DNA from: Pseudomonas hefeiensis
GTDB taxonomy: Bacteria; Pseudomonadota; Gammaproteobacteria; Pseudomonadales; Pseudomonadaceae
Assembly: GCF_030687835.1 (NCBI RefSeq)
Contig: NZ_CP117449.1
Span: 2,294,001 to 2,358,000, forward strand
Reading direction: 5' to 3'
Length of the DNA: 64,000 bases
Both the position numbers and the translations under genes were made by a program. Below are positions 10,611 through 22,247 of this stretch, one piece after another. The notes under the pieces are model-generated. The model was not told where the DNA came from. It did no database searches and worked only from the letters and a program-made list of their open reading frames with translations. Within the stretch, counting starts at the first letter, position 1; every line of letters starts with the position of its first letter.

Positions 10611-11132
10611 TTATTTGCTCGGATGAGCGGCCTGGAGTTTCTTGGCCATCTCCAGATGTTTTTCCAAGTCTGGAAGCATTTTCTGAGCGAACGCCTTCAG
10701 CTCGGTGTTGCCGGTCTTCTTGTCGTCAGTGACGGTTTCGGCTTCTTTCTTGAACAGGGCAATGGTTTCTTCGTGGGCCATCACCTGGTTGTTGGCGTAA
10801 GCCGCATCAAACGACTCCTCGCGCATGTCGAGAATCTTGGCCTTGGCCTGCTTCACCAGCGTGGTTTCGTCCGGCACTTCGATATCGTGTTTTTTCGCCA
10901 GCGAGATTAACTCCTCATTGGCTTTGGTGTGGTCGGAAATCATCATGTTGGCGAACGCCTTGACGTCGGCCGAGCTGCTCTTTTCCAGGGCCAGTTTGCT
11001 GGTTTCGATTTCCGCGATACCACCGGCCGCCGCGTTGTCGACGAAGTCGTTGGAAGTCGCGGCCCAAGCCATGCCCATGCTGGTACTCAAGGCAACTGCC
11101 AGGCCGAGTTGACGCAGGGTAAATCCGTCCAT
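10611..11132 (-). CDS. DUF4142 family exported protein
   Basis: 173 residues with a signal peptide (MDGFTLRQLGLAVALSTSMGMAWA, likely cleaved after AWA) and then one DUF4142 domain, recognised by the order FVDNAAAGGIAEIETSKLAL, DVKAFANMMISDHTKANEEL and HEETIALFKKEAE. These are ferritin-like helical proteins of the periplasm whose function is not established. The open frame extends upstream of 11132, but the ATG there has GGAG about eight bases before it and starts the signal peptide, so the longer form is rejected. Convergent with the small acidic protein gene. Confidence 0.88.
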   Translation of the reverse strand: MDGFTLRQLGLAVALSTSMGMAWAATSNDFVDNAAAGGIAEIETSKLALEKSSSADVKAFANMMISDHTKANEELISLAKKHDIEVPDETTLVKQAKAKILDMREESFDAAYANNQVMAHEETIALFKKEAETVTDDKKTGNTELKAFAQKMLPDLEKHLEMAKKLQAAHPSK

Positions 11133-11349
11133 AGGTAGGTCTCCACACAGGTTATACAAGGGACTTGTGTCGTCCTGTTCAATGGAGAGCGACGGGCGGA
11201 CAAAGGTTTGATCGCAAAGCGTGCCGGTACGACGAACGGTCACCGCTGGTCGGATTGACGGTCGACAGAACCCCGTCGGCGAGGCCATTCTGATGGTCGA
11301 CGAGCGCCGTAGACGGCGTTAGCCATCGTTCTACCAAAGGAGGTGTTCC

Positions 11350-11586
11350 ATGCCGGTGAACCACGATTTGTGCCAGGATCTCAACTGCACAAAAGACGAC
11401 ATCCAGCAAAGACGCAGCGAGAATCCAAGGCTCGACTCGTTACTTCTCAAATACTCCCAAATTGATGCCGAAGTGGTCGACGCCGAGAAGCCGTCGTCTG
11501 CCGCACTGTCCGATGTTGCCCTGAAGACGCTCAAGGAGAAACGTTTGCAGGTCAAGGACGAGATCGCGCAGTACTTGCAGGGATAG
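11350..11586 (+). CDS. YdcH family (DUF465) small protein
   Basis: 78 residues, mostly helical, with the DUF465 pattern of a C-terminal coiled helix (LSDVALKTLKEKRLQVKDEIAQYL). A near-perfect ribosome-binding site, AAAGGAGGTG at 11337-11346, precedes the ATG, so translation should be strong. The function of YdcH proteins is not known. It stands alone between a divergent DUF4142 gene and a convergent LysR gene, with a hairpin behind it. Confidence 0.85.
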   Translation: MPVNHDLCQDLNCTKDDIQQRRSENPRLDSLLLKYSQIDAEVVDAEKPSSAALSDVALKTLKEKRLQVKDEIAQYLQG

Positions 11587-11607
11587 CCATACGGCCGGGC
11601 TGGTGGT

Positions 11608-11636
11608 GAGGGCCCTTTGTGTCGCGAAGGGCCCTC
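11608..11636. terminator. Bidirectional hairpin terminator
   Basis: GAGGGCCCTT, nine-base loop, AAGGGCCCTC: a 10-bp perfect stem between the YdcH-like gene and the convergent LysR gene. A CTTTTTG tract lies about 10 bases downstream on the plus strand. Confidence 0.7.
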
Positions 11637-11668
11637 TGGCTAGAGGCTTTTTGTGTACCGCAAATCCG

Positions 11669-12532
11669 TCAGGTCAGCGGATCCCAGCGCTGGGACCAGT
11701 CGCTGCCGGTCGTGACGATCTGGCGCAGCACTTCGAAGGCTTGCTGCAACGCCGCCGAATCCCGATCCCGGGAGTACACGAGGTAGGTCGGGTAGTTGAA
11801 TTCCGGCGCCTTGGGCACCCGCTCCAGGATGCCGCTGTCCAGGTAGCTCTGCACGACCCGGGTACGGAAGTAGCCGCTGCCGCCGTTTTCCAGGATGTAC
11901 TGCAGGGCCAGGGGGCCGAGGTTGAAGGTCACGGCCGCCTTGGCCTTGTCCGGCAACGCGGTGTCGTGCTGACGACGGAAGTCTGCACTCCAGTCGATGT
12001 ACACGTAGGGCTCGGGACGGCTGGCCAGGCGTACCAGGATCAGTTTCTCCTCCAGTAACTGTTCCACTTGCAGCCTCGGCCAGTATTCGGGCTGATACAC
12101 CACGGCGGCATCCAGCAGGCCCAGTTCCAGTTGTTGCAGCAGTTTCTCGCCATCGCGGATGTCCATGCGCAGGGCATGGCCGGGGATTTTATGGCGCAGC
12201 TCCTCGGCCCAGGCGAGCATCAAGGGATTGCACAGGCTGACCTCGCCACCGAGGTGTAAAACGTTGCGGAAACCCTCGGGCAAGGGCAGGTCCCGTCGGG
12301 CCGCTTCCCAGGTCTGCACCAGTTGATTGGCATACACCACGAAGGCTTCACCGTCGGCGGTCAGCCGCGCGCCGGCACGGTTGCGCACAAACAACACGCA
12401 GCCGAGTTGGCTTTCAAGCTTCTGGACCCGCGCTGTGATGGCTGTCTGGGTGACATGCAGCTTGTCGGCAGCCGCGGCGAGACTGCCGTGGCGGACGATT
12501 TCCAGAAAGGTACGGGCGAGGTCGATGTCCAT
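11669..12532 (-). CDS. LysR-family transcriptional regulator
   Basis: 287 residues. Helix-turn-helix in the first 60 (LARTFLEIVRHGSLAAAADKLHVTQTAITARVQKLES), then the LysR substrate-binding domain. No divergent gene starts upstream, and the next same-strand gene (SCP2 family) is 274 bp away across a REP pair, so the target cannot be guessed from position. The ATG at 12532 gives the family N-terminus MDIDLARTF with no extension. Confident family call; ligand unknown. Confidence 0.92.
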   Translation of the reverse strand: MDIDLARTFLEIVRHGSLAAAADKLHVTQTAITARVQKLESQLGCVLFVRNRAGARLTADGEAFVVYANQLVQTWEAARRDLPLPEGFRNVLHLGGEVSLCNPLMLAWAEELRHKIPGHALRMDIRDGEKLLQQLELGLLDAAVVYQPEYWPRLQVEQLLEEKLILVRLASRPEPYVYIDWSADFRRQHDTALPDKAKAAVTFNLGPLALQYILENGGSGYFRTRVVQSYLDSGILERVPKAPEFNYPTYLVYSRDRDSAALQQAFEVLRQIVTTGSDWSQRWDPLT

Positions 12533-12609
12533 GGTCAGGCCGATGCGGGGAAAGCGGGGATTGTACGATACCTGCGAACCACCGCAGGGCCCTTTGCTGG
12601 ATGTGCCGG

Positions 12610-12707
12610 CGCTATCGCGGGCAGGCTCGCGCCGACAATTTTCCCGGGTGATGAAGATTGAGCTTCGCCCCAGATCCCTTGTGGGAGCGAGCCTGCTCGC
12701 GATAGCG
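12610..12707. repeat. REP pair (BIME)
   Basis: Two REP copies in opposite orientation: GCTATCGCGGGCAGGCTCGC at 12611-12630 and GTGGGAGCGAGCCTGCTCGC at 12681-12700. It fills most of the 274-bp gap between the LysR and SCP2 genes; I see no other feature there apart from the terminator. Confidence 0.9.
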
Positions 12708-12744
12708 ATGGGTCAGCCAGTGAAGATGTTCAAGTAAAAACACA

Positions 12745-12767
12745 AATCCCGCCACAGGGGCGGGATT
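12745..12767 (-). terminator. Rho-independent terminator of the SCP2 gene
   Basis: AATCCCGCC, five-base loop, GGCGGGATT, followed on the minus strand by TTGTGTTTTTAC. It stands 40 bp after the SCP2-domain gene stop. Confidence 0.85.
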
Positions 12768-12806
12768 CGTTTGCAGCCAGGGCACCCGGGAAAAGGGCGG
12801 GCAGAC

Positions 12807-13121
12807 TCAGCCTGGGAACAGCTCGGACAGTTTCATCGCCAGCATCATGTCGCCTTCGGCGCGCAGCTTGCCGCCCATGAATGCCTGCATGCCGTCGGTG
12901 CTGCCGTCGACGATGCCTTCGAGGGTTTCGCCATCCATCACCAGGGTCACCTGGGCGTCCGGGTTTTCACCTTCCTGCAGTTCGCAAGTGCCATCCTTGA
13001 CGATCAGCGAGAAATTCTGGGTATCGTCGATGCGGAAACCGAATACCAGGTCCAGGCCGGCAGCGGCGGCTGGGTTGAACTTGGCTTTCATGGCTTGTAC
13101 GGCGTCGGCTACGGAGGTCAT
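12807..13121 (-). CDS. SCP2 sterol-binding domain protein
   Basis: 104 residues, a single SCP2 domain (VADAVQAMKAKFNPAAAAG, then FSLIVKDGTCELQEGENPDAQVTLVMDGETL, and GKLRAEGDMMLAMKLSELF). SCP2 proteins bind lipids in a hydrophobic cavity; the bacterial ligand is unknown, perhaps fatty acyl-CoA. It lies 51 bp after the histidine phosphatase gene on the same strand and probably shares its transcript, which ends at the terminator beyond 12767. Short proteins of this type are common in Pseudomonas. Confidence 0.9.
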   Translation of the reverse strand: MTSVADAVQAMKAKFNPAAAAGLDLVFGFRIDDTQNFSLIVKDGTCELQEGENPDAQVTLVMDGETLEGIVDGSTDGMQAFMGGKLRAEGDMMLAMKLSELFPG

Positions 13122-13172
13122 GGTTTCGATCCTTATTTGGGTTATACAGCAAGGGTCTACAGTAATCCGGAC

Positions 13173-13883
13173 TCAGCGAAAGGTGATGAGATCCGGGGCC
13201 TTCAGCAGTTGCAGGTGGGCCTGACTGTTGAAGGAAGCCAGGGCTACCTCGCGGCCCCTGAATTTCAGGTGGTTGAGCGAGGTGTTGACGATTTGCCAGT
13301 TCAGTTCGAAGGCCTGCCGCGCAGGCATCTGGGTGATCAGGTGGAGCAGGGCGGTGATGGTCCCACCGGAGGTGAACACGGCGATTTTCTGGGAATTGTC
13401 GGCTTGCTCCAGAATGCGCTGCAGGCCGGCCTGGACGCGTTCGACGAAGCCTAGCCAGCTTTCCAGTTCGGGCGGGTCGTATTGGCCGCCGAGCCAGCGT
13501 TCGATGATCAACGCGAAGATGCGCTGGAATTCGGCGCGGTTCTGTGCGGCGTTGCGCAGGATGTACAGGGCTTCGGGTTCCTGGGGGAGCATGTCCGGCA
13601 ACAGGGCGCGGATCACCGCGTCGGCGTCGAACTCATTGAATGCCGAATCGATTTCCAGCTTGGGAACCGGTAGCCCGGCGGCGGACATCCGGTCCAGCGC
13701 ACCGGTGGCGGTATCCTGCTGGCGGCGCAGGTCGCCCGAAAGACAGCGATCGAACACGACACCCAGTTCGGCGAGGTGGCTGCCCAGCACTTGCGCCTGG
13801 CGTACACCGTTTGGCGAAAGGACATCGTAGTCGTCCGCACCGAAGGAGGCTTGGCCATGTCGAATCAGATAGATACTGCCCAC
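13173..13883 (-). CDS. Histidine phosphatase family protein
   Basis: 236 residues from a GTG at 13883 that starts VGSIYLIRHGQASFG; RHG carries the catalytic His that is phosphorylated during hydrolysis. The second part (IAVFTSGGTITALL, in the place of the usual GHG) fits the family. The open frame continues upstream to 14258, but that extension reads as low-complexity shadow protein and overlaps the divergent sohB promoter, so I reject it. The substrate is unknown: the family includes phosphoglycerate mutases, SixA and many uncharacterised phosphatases. Probably cotranscribed with the SCP2 gene. Confidence 0.87.
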   Translation of the reverse strand: MGSIYLIRHGQASFGADDYDVLSPNGVRQAQVLGSHLAELGVVFDRCLSGDLRRQQDTATGALDRMSAAGLPVPKLEIDSAFNEFDADAVIRALLPDMLPQEPEALYILRNAAQNRAEFQRIFALIIERWLGGQYDPPELESWLGFVERVQAGLQRILEQADNSQKIAVFTSGGTITALLHLITQMPARQAFELNWQIVNTSLNHLKFRGREVALASFNSQAHLQLLKAPDLITFR

Positions 13884-14112
13884 GTCCGCGTCATCCCGGT
13901 ACGTTGAAGGTTTGGCGAGGTTATGAGGATGACGGTGAGCTGTCAATGAAAAAACATACGCTTGTTTGAAATGCCCGTTACAGCCTTGTGCAGCCGCGCT
14001 TGCGTTAAGGTAACCATAGGTTTCATGGCTGGTCGCGGCGCAGGCGCATGGGTATGCTGAACGTGTTGAGTGCCCGCGCTTGAGCGGCGTTTTGAATTTA
14101 TTAGGAGCCATC

Positions 14113-15144
14113 GTGGAGTTTTTCATCGAATACGCCAGTTTCCTGGCCAAGACTGTGACGCTGGTGATTGCCATCCTGGTGGTGCTGGCCAGTTTTGCTG
14201 CCCTGCGCAGCAAGGGACGGCGCAAGTCTGCCGGCCAGTTGCAGGTGAGCAAACTCAACGACTTCTACAAGGGGCTGCGTGAGCGTCTGGAGCAGACGCT
14301 GCTGGATAAAGACCAGCTCAAGGCCCTGCGCAAGACGGAAGGCAAGGCTGAAAAGGCCGCCAAGAAACACAAGGACAAGCCGGCAGCCAAGTCTCGGGTA
14401 TTCGTGCTGGATTTTGACGGTGATATCAAAGCCTCGGCCACCGAAAGCCTTCGTCATGAAATCACCGCATTGCTGACCCTTGCGACCCCGAAGGATGAAG
14501 TGGTGTTGCGCCTGGAAAGCGGCGGCGGCATGGTCCACAGCTACGGCCTGGCCTCGTCGCAACTGGCCCGGATCCGTCAGGCCGGTGTGCCGCTGACGGT
14601 GTGCATCGACAAGGTCGCGGCCAGCGGCGGCTACATGATGGCGTGCATCGGCGAGAAGATCATCAGCGCCCCGTTTGCCGTTCTTGGCTCCATCGGCGTC
14701 GTGGCCCAGTTGCCTAACGTCAACCGTCTACTGAAGAAACACGACATCGATTTTGAAGTGCTGACGGCCGGTGAATACAAGCGCACGCTGACGGTGTTTG
14801 GCGAAAACACCGAGAAGGGCCGGGAAAAATTTCAGGAAGACCTGGACATCACCCATGAGTTGTTCAAGAACTTCGTGTCCAACTACCGTCCGCAACTGGC
14901 CATTGATGACGTGGCGACCGGTGAAGTCTGGCTGGGCGTCGCAGCACTGGACAAGCGCCTGGTGGACGAGCTGAAGACCAGCGATGAATACCTGGCTGAA
15001 CGAGCCAAGAGCGCCGAGCTGTACCACCTGCACTACGCCGAACGCAAAAGTTTGCAGGAGCGTATCGGCATGGCGGCCAGCGGTTCGGTGGATCGGGTGC
15101 TGCTGAGCTGGTGGAGCCGCCTGACCCAGCAGCGGTTCTGGTAA
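14113..15144 (+). CDS. sohB: SohB, inner-membrane S49-family serine protease
   Basis: 343 residues from a GTG at 14113 with AGGAG at 14103-14107. N-terminal membrane segment (FLAKTVTLVIAILVVLASFAAL), a charged linker with many Lys, then the S49 (signal peptide peptidase A-like) domain. Catalytic Ser171 lies in AASGGYMMA and Lys223 in GEYKRTLTVFGEN, a Ser-Lys dyad as in SppA. The active site should face the periplasm, with a role in degrading signal peptides or other periplasmic substrates. It is a single gene, closed by a strong bidirectional terminator after a REP pair. Confidence 0.95.
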   Translation: MEFFIEYASFLAKTVTLVIAILVVLASFAALRSKGRRKSAGQLQVSKLNDFYKGLRERLEQTLLDKDQLKALRKTEGKAEKAAKKHKDKPAAKSRVFVLDFDGDIKASATESLRHEITALLTLATPKDEVVLRLESGGGMVHSYGLASSQLARIRQAGVPLTVCIDKVAASGGYMMACIGEKIISAPFAVLGSIGVVAQLPNVNRLLKKHDIDFEVLTAGEYKRTLTVFGENTEKGREKFQEDLDITHELFKNFVSNYRPQLAIDDVATGEVWLGVAALDKRLVDELKTSDEYLAERAKSAELYHLHYAERKSLQERIGMAASGSVDRVLLSWWSRLTQQRFW

Positions 15145-15172
15145 CTCGCGGACAGAGGTCTTCCATTAGCCC

Positions 15173-15262
15173 CTGTAGGAGCGGGCTTGCTCGCGAAAGC
15201 GGCGGCACATCCAACATCATCTGTTCAGGTGCACCGTCTTCGCGAGCAAGCCCGCTCCCACA
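15173..15262. repeat. REP pair (BIME)
   Basis: CTGTAGGAGCGGGCTTGCTC at 15173-15192 and its inverted partner TCGCGAGCAAGCCCGCTCCC at 15240-15259, facing each other between sohB and the shared terminator. Confidence 0.9.
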
Positions 15263-15313
15263 ATCGTTCCGGGGTGGGCTGAAGATTGAGGTTCACCATC
15301 AATTTTCTCCTAC

Positions 15314-15354
15314 AAAAAAGCCCTGAACCGGAACATCCGGATCAGGGCTTTTTC
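15314..15354. terminator. Bidirectional Rho-independent terminator
   Basis: AAAAAAGCCCTGA, a loop that itself pairs (CCGGA/TCCGG), then TCAGGGCTTTTT. It has A and T tracts on both sides and separates the convergent sohB and DUF934 genes. Confidence 0.92.
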
Positions 15355-15366
15355 ATATTTCAGGTT

Positions 15367-15861
15367 TCAGCGACGACGAAACAACGGCAGCGGTTCGTCA
15401 GTAGCTGCCTGGTAGGTCACCGAGAAGTCCTTAAGGCTTTCGAGGGCTTCAAAGGGGTCCTTGTCGGCGCGCAAGGCAAAGGCGTCGAAACCGCAACGGC
15501 GCATATAGAACAATTGGTCACGCAACACATCGCCAATCGCCCGCAATTCGCCCTTGAAGCCATAGCGGTCACGCAGCAGGCGAGCGTTGGAGTAGCTGCG
15601 CCCGTCGGTGAAGGCCGGGAAGTTCAGGGCGATGACCTGGAGCTGATTGGCGTCATCACCGATTTCCTCCGCCTCTTCGTCAGCGTCCAGCCACACACCC
15701 AGGCCGCCATCGCGGGCCTTGAGGGCGTGAGCATGATCGCGCCACAGGGCCAGAGGCACGATCAGGTCGTCGCAGTTGGAAATACCATCGAGGGTCGCGT
15801 CCTTGGGCAACAGGTGCCAGGTTTCGTCGGTAACCTCGTCGTTCTTAATTATTCGCTGCAT
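15367..15861 (-). CDS. DUF934 family protein linked to sulfite reductase
   Basis: 164 residues. DUF934 proteins are encoded beside cysI or cysH in many proteobacteria and are thought to help sulfite or sulfate reduction; the biochemical role is not established. Typical segments are DLIVPLALWRDHAHAL, ALNFPAFTDGRSYSNARLLRDRYGFKGELRAIGDVLRDQLFYMRRCGFDAF. It overlaps the 3' end of cysI by 17 bases, so the two are translationally coupled. It is the last gene of the operon and ends 13 bases from the terminator. Confidence 0.93.
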   Translation of the reverse strand: MQRIIKNDEVTDETWHLLPKDATLDGISNCDDLIVPLALWRDHAHALKARDGGLGVWLDADEEAEEIGDDANQLQVIALNFPAFTDGRSYSNARLLRDRYGFKGELRAIGDVLRDQLFYMRRCGFDAFALRADKDPFEALESLKDFSVTYQAATDEPLPLFRRR

Positions 15862-17503
15862 AGACGCGTTCCTTGAAGAGGTCGATGCCGATACGTTGAT
15901 AAGTGTCGATGAAACGCTCGTCTTCGGTACGTTGTTCGATGTACACGTCGATCAGCTTCTCGATCACGTCAGGCATGTCGTCCTGGGCAAACGACGGGCC
16001 GAGGATCTTGCCCAGGCTGGCATCGCGGCTGCCGCTGCCACCCAGGGAAACCTGGTAGAACTCCTCGCCTTTCTTGTCCACGCCGAGGATGCCGATGTGG
16101 CCGACGTGGTGGTGGCCACAGGCGTTCATGCAACCGGAAATGTTCAGGTCCAGCTCGCCGATGTCGAACAGGTAGTCCAGGTCGTCGAAACGACGCTGGA
16201 TCGACTCGGCGATAGGGATCGACTTGGCGTTGGCCAGGGAGCAGAAGTCGCCGCCCGGGCAGCAGATCATGTCGGTCAGCAGGCCGATGTTCGGCGTGGC
16301 GAATCCTTGCTCGCGCAACTCGCCCCACAGGGTGAACAATTGGCTCTGTTCAACGTCCGCCAGGATGATGTTCTGTTCGTGGGAGGTGCGCAGTTGACCG
16401 AAGCTGTAGTGCTCAGCCAGGTCGGCCACGGCGTCCAGCTGCTTGTCGGTGATGTCGCCCGGCGCGACGCCGGTCGGCTTCAGTGACAGGGTTACCGCGA
16501 CGTAGCCCGGCTTCTTGTGGGCCAGTGTGTTGCGGGTGCGCCAGCGGGCGAAGCCCGGATGTTCTTTGTCGAGTGCGGCCAGCTCGGCGTCCTGGTTGCT
16601 CAAGGCCTTGTAGTCCGGGTCGACGAAGTGCTTGGCTACGCGATGGACTTCGGCTTCGGTCAGGGTGGTCTGGCCGCCGCGCAGGTGCGCCATTTCGGCC
16701 TCGACCTTCTCGGCGAACACTTCTGGCGTAAGGGCCTTGACCAGGATCTTGATCCGCGCCTTGTACTTGTTGTCACGACGGCCGTAGCGGTTGTACACCC
16801 GCAGGATGGCGTCGAGGTAGCTCAGCAGGTCTTGCCATGGCAAGAACTCGTTGATGAACGCGCCGACCACTGGGGTACGGCCCAGGCCGCCACCCACCAG
16901 CACACGGAAGCCCAGCTCGCCCGCGGCGTTGTAGACCGTCTCCAGGCCGATGTCGTGAACTTCAATGGCCGCACGGTCCGAGGTCGAGCCGTTGATGGCG
17001 ATCTTGAACTTGCGCGGCAGGTAGGCGAATTCCGGGTGGAAGGTGGTCCACTGGCGAACGATCTCGCACCAGGGGCGCGGGTCGATCAACTCATCGGCCG
17101 CGACACCGGCGAACTGGTCGGTGGTGACGTTGCGCAGGCAGTTGCCGCTGGTCTGGATCGCGTGCATTTGCACGGTGGCCAATTCAGCCAGGATCTGGGG
17201 CACATCTTCCAGGGCCGGCCAGTTGTACTGGACGTTCTGGCGGGTACTGATGTGGGCGTAGCCTTTGTCGTAGTCGCGGGCAATCTTGGCCAGCATGCGC
17301 ACCTGACGCGAGGTCAGTTGGCCATAAGGCACCGCTACGCGCAGCATCGGGGCGAAGCGCTGGATATACAGGCCATTCTGCAAACGCAGAGGGCGGAATT
17401 CTTCTTCGCTCAGCTCGCCTGCCAGATAGCGTCGGGTCTGATCACGGAACTGCTTGACGCGGTCCTCGATGATCCGCTGATCGTACTCGTCATATACGTA
17501 CAT
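15845..17503 (-). CDS. cysI: CysI, assimilatory sulfite reductase hemoprotein
   Basis: Reduces sulfite to sulfide with six electrons for cysteine synthesis, using siroheme coupled to a 4Fe-4S cluster. 552 residues from the ATG at 17503 (MYVYDEYDQRIIEDRVKQF); an upstream in-frame ATG at 17593 lies in the promoter region and adds a non-conserved tail. The cluster ligands are visible as CCPGGDFC and, further on, CMNACGHHHVGHIG. The N-terminal ferredoxin-like half carries RFAPMLRVAVPYGQLTSRQVRMLAKIARDYDKGYAHISTRQNVQYNW. Nitrite reductases share this fold, but coupling to DUF934 favours sulfite reductase. Confidence 0.95.
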   Translation of the reverse strand: MYVYDEYDQRIIEDRVKQFRDQTRRYLAGELSEEEFRPLRLQNGLYIQRFAPMLRVAVPYGQLTSRQVRMLAKIARDYDKGYAHISTRQNVQYNWPALEDVPQILAELATVQMHAIQTSGNCLRNVTTDQFAGVAADELIDPRPWCEIVRQWTTFHPEFAYLPRKFKIAINGSTSDRAAIEVHDIGLETVYNAAGELGFRVLVGGGLGRTPVVGAFINEFLPWQDLLSYLDAILRVYNRYGRRDNKYKARIKILVKALTPEVFAEKVEAEMAHLRGGQTTLTEAEVHRVAKHFVDPDYKALSNQDAELAALDKEHPGFARWRTRNTLAHKKPGYVAVTLSLKPTGVAPGDITDKQLDAVADLAEHYSFGQLRTSHEQNIILADVEQSQLFTLWGELREQGFATPNIGLLTDMICCPGGDFCSLANAKSIPIAESIQRRFDDLDYLFDIGELDLNISGCMNACGHHHVGHIGILGVDKKGEEFYQVSLGGSGSRDASLGKILGPSFAQDDMPDVIEKLIDVYIEQRTEDERFIDTYQRIGIDLFKERVYAANN

Positions 17504-17794
17504 ATAAGTCTCGTTCTCAGGCTTGGGCCGATCAGAAACAGCTGTGTGTTGGCTCGCTGAAATCGGATTCTGCCTCGGCAATTCTGCGCGCACGGCCGCG
17601 CACTCCTATAGGAGCCGGTGCAAGATACCTGTTTTGGGTTATGCGCAAAAGTGATGTTTGAGTATATGTAAAGAACCAAATCGACTAATGGGATTGATTA
17701 TTGCCTAACCCACATTTGTCGTGCGGGCAATCATCGTCTTAACTGTGGTCGAGTCCCTATGCAATCACCTACAAAACCGACAAGAGGCGATGCA

Positions 17795-17908
17795 ATGAGC
17801 AATCCGACCAAAGCAAGGAAAAGCGACAGTTCTGTTGATGCCTGGGCCATTTTGTTTCTGATTATCCTGGTGGTGGGCACCGCGGTGTTCTGGGTCAGTC
17901 ACCAATAG
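17795..17908 (+). CDS. 37-residue single-span membrane protein, unknown function
   Basis: A short gene easily missed: MSNPTKARKSDSSVDAWA, followed by one strongly hydrophobic helix of about 19 residues and a short VSHQ end. An AAGAGGCG ribosome-binding sequence lies eight bases before the ATG. The N-terminus is positively charged, so it should stay in the cytoplasm. It is divergent from cysI and is followed directly by a REP pair. Coding status is supported by the ribosome-binding site and the clear membrane-protein composition; function unknown. Confidence 0.65.
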   Translation: MSNPTKARKSDSSVDAWAILFLIILVVGTAVFWVSHQ

Positions 17909-17936
17909 AGCGGTGGTGAAAAAAACTGTGGGAGCG

Positions 17937-18017
17937 AGCCTGCTCGCGATAGCGGTGGTTCAGTCAGCCATGAGGTGACTGACAAACCGCTATCGCGAGC
18001 AGGCTCGCTCCCACAGG
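17937..18017. repeat. REP pair (BIME)
   Basis: TGTGGGAGCGAGCCTGCTCG at 17937-17956, with its near-perfect inverted partner ending at 18017 (GGCTCGCTCCCACA). The whole 81 bp can fold into one long hairpin and could also end transcription from the two converging genes. Confidence 0.9.
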
Positions 18018-18042
18018 GTTATGTGTTTTTAGTCAGATATTT

Positions 18043-18261
18043 CTACAACCCCGCCAGGTGCACCACCAGCTTGACGATGCCAAACAGCGTCAGGGCGAAG
18101 ATCACCGTGAAGACGATGCCCAATACCACGAAGTGGCTCGGCTTGCCGTGGGTGAAGTCACGGGCGCGATTCTTGCCGCTTTGCACGCCGAAAGCGGCAG
18201 CCAGCACGCTGTGCATCATCTGCCACAGGGTAGGCGGCTTGTTGTCGATCGGATCGTCCAT
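18043..18261 (-). CDS. DUF2970 family membrane protein
   Basis: 72 residues with the DUF2970 signature (LWQMMHSVLAAAFGVQSGKNRARDF) and a C-terminal membrane helix (FVVLGIVFTVIFALTLFGIVKLVVHL). I chose the ATG at 18261 because GAGG precedes it by five bases; an upstream ATG at 18279 is less well placed. Members are small inner-membrane proteins with no established role. It stands alone after metH on the same strand, separated by a second class of inverted repeat. Confidence 0.85.
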   Translation of the reverse strand: MDDPIDNKPPTLWQMMHSVLAAAFGVQSGKNRARDFTHGKPSHFVVLGIVFTVIFALTLFGIVKLVVHLAGL

Positions 18262-18303
18262 AAATCCCTCGTCTGCCATGGGTTTGGAACAAGCATAGAC
18301 AAA

Positions 18304-18372
18304 AGATCGCAGCCTGCGGCAACGCCTACAGGAATACACCAAACCCTGTAGGCGCTGGCGAAGCCCGCGATG
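18304..18372. repeat. Inverted repeat of a second REP class
   Basis: GATCGCAGCCTGCGGCAACG...GCCTACAGG paired with CCTGTAGGC...GCGAAGCCCGCGAT. The inner arms GCCTACAGG/CCTGTAGGC are perfect. The sequence differs from the GTGGGAGC-type REPs that dominate the window. Confidence 0.75.
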
Positions 18373-18384
18373 TTTTAAAAGCTC

Positions 18385-22095
<3,711 letters not shown>

Positions 22096-22247
22096 AGGAC
22101 TACCTGGAAAAAGACCATTACGAAGGCGGGGATGATAGCAAACCTGTACAGGATTTGATCATGGGCGGTTTTGCATGAATTTTGCTCATGTTTGCAAGGC
22201 GATGCCGGCCCGGTAGAATCGCCGGACTATCTCTTCGGGACCGAGAC

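Noticed and set aside
10611..11288. 225-residue version of the DUF4142 protein
   Set aside because: The extra 52 residues precede a typical signal peptide and a better ribosome-binding site at the ATG at 11132.
13883..14258. N-terminal extension of the histidine phosphatase frame
   Set aside because: Non-conserved, overlaps the divergent sohB start; the conserved protein begins at the GTG at 13883.
17937..18017. CRISPR-like repeat appearance of REP copies
   Set aside because: Copies are inverted pairs, not direct repeats with regular spacers, and no cas gene is present.
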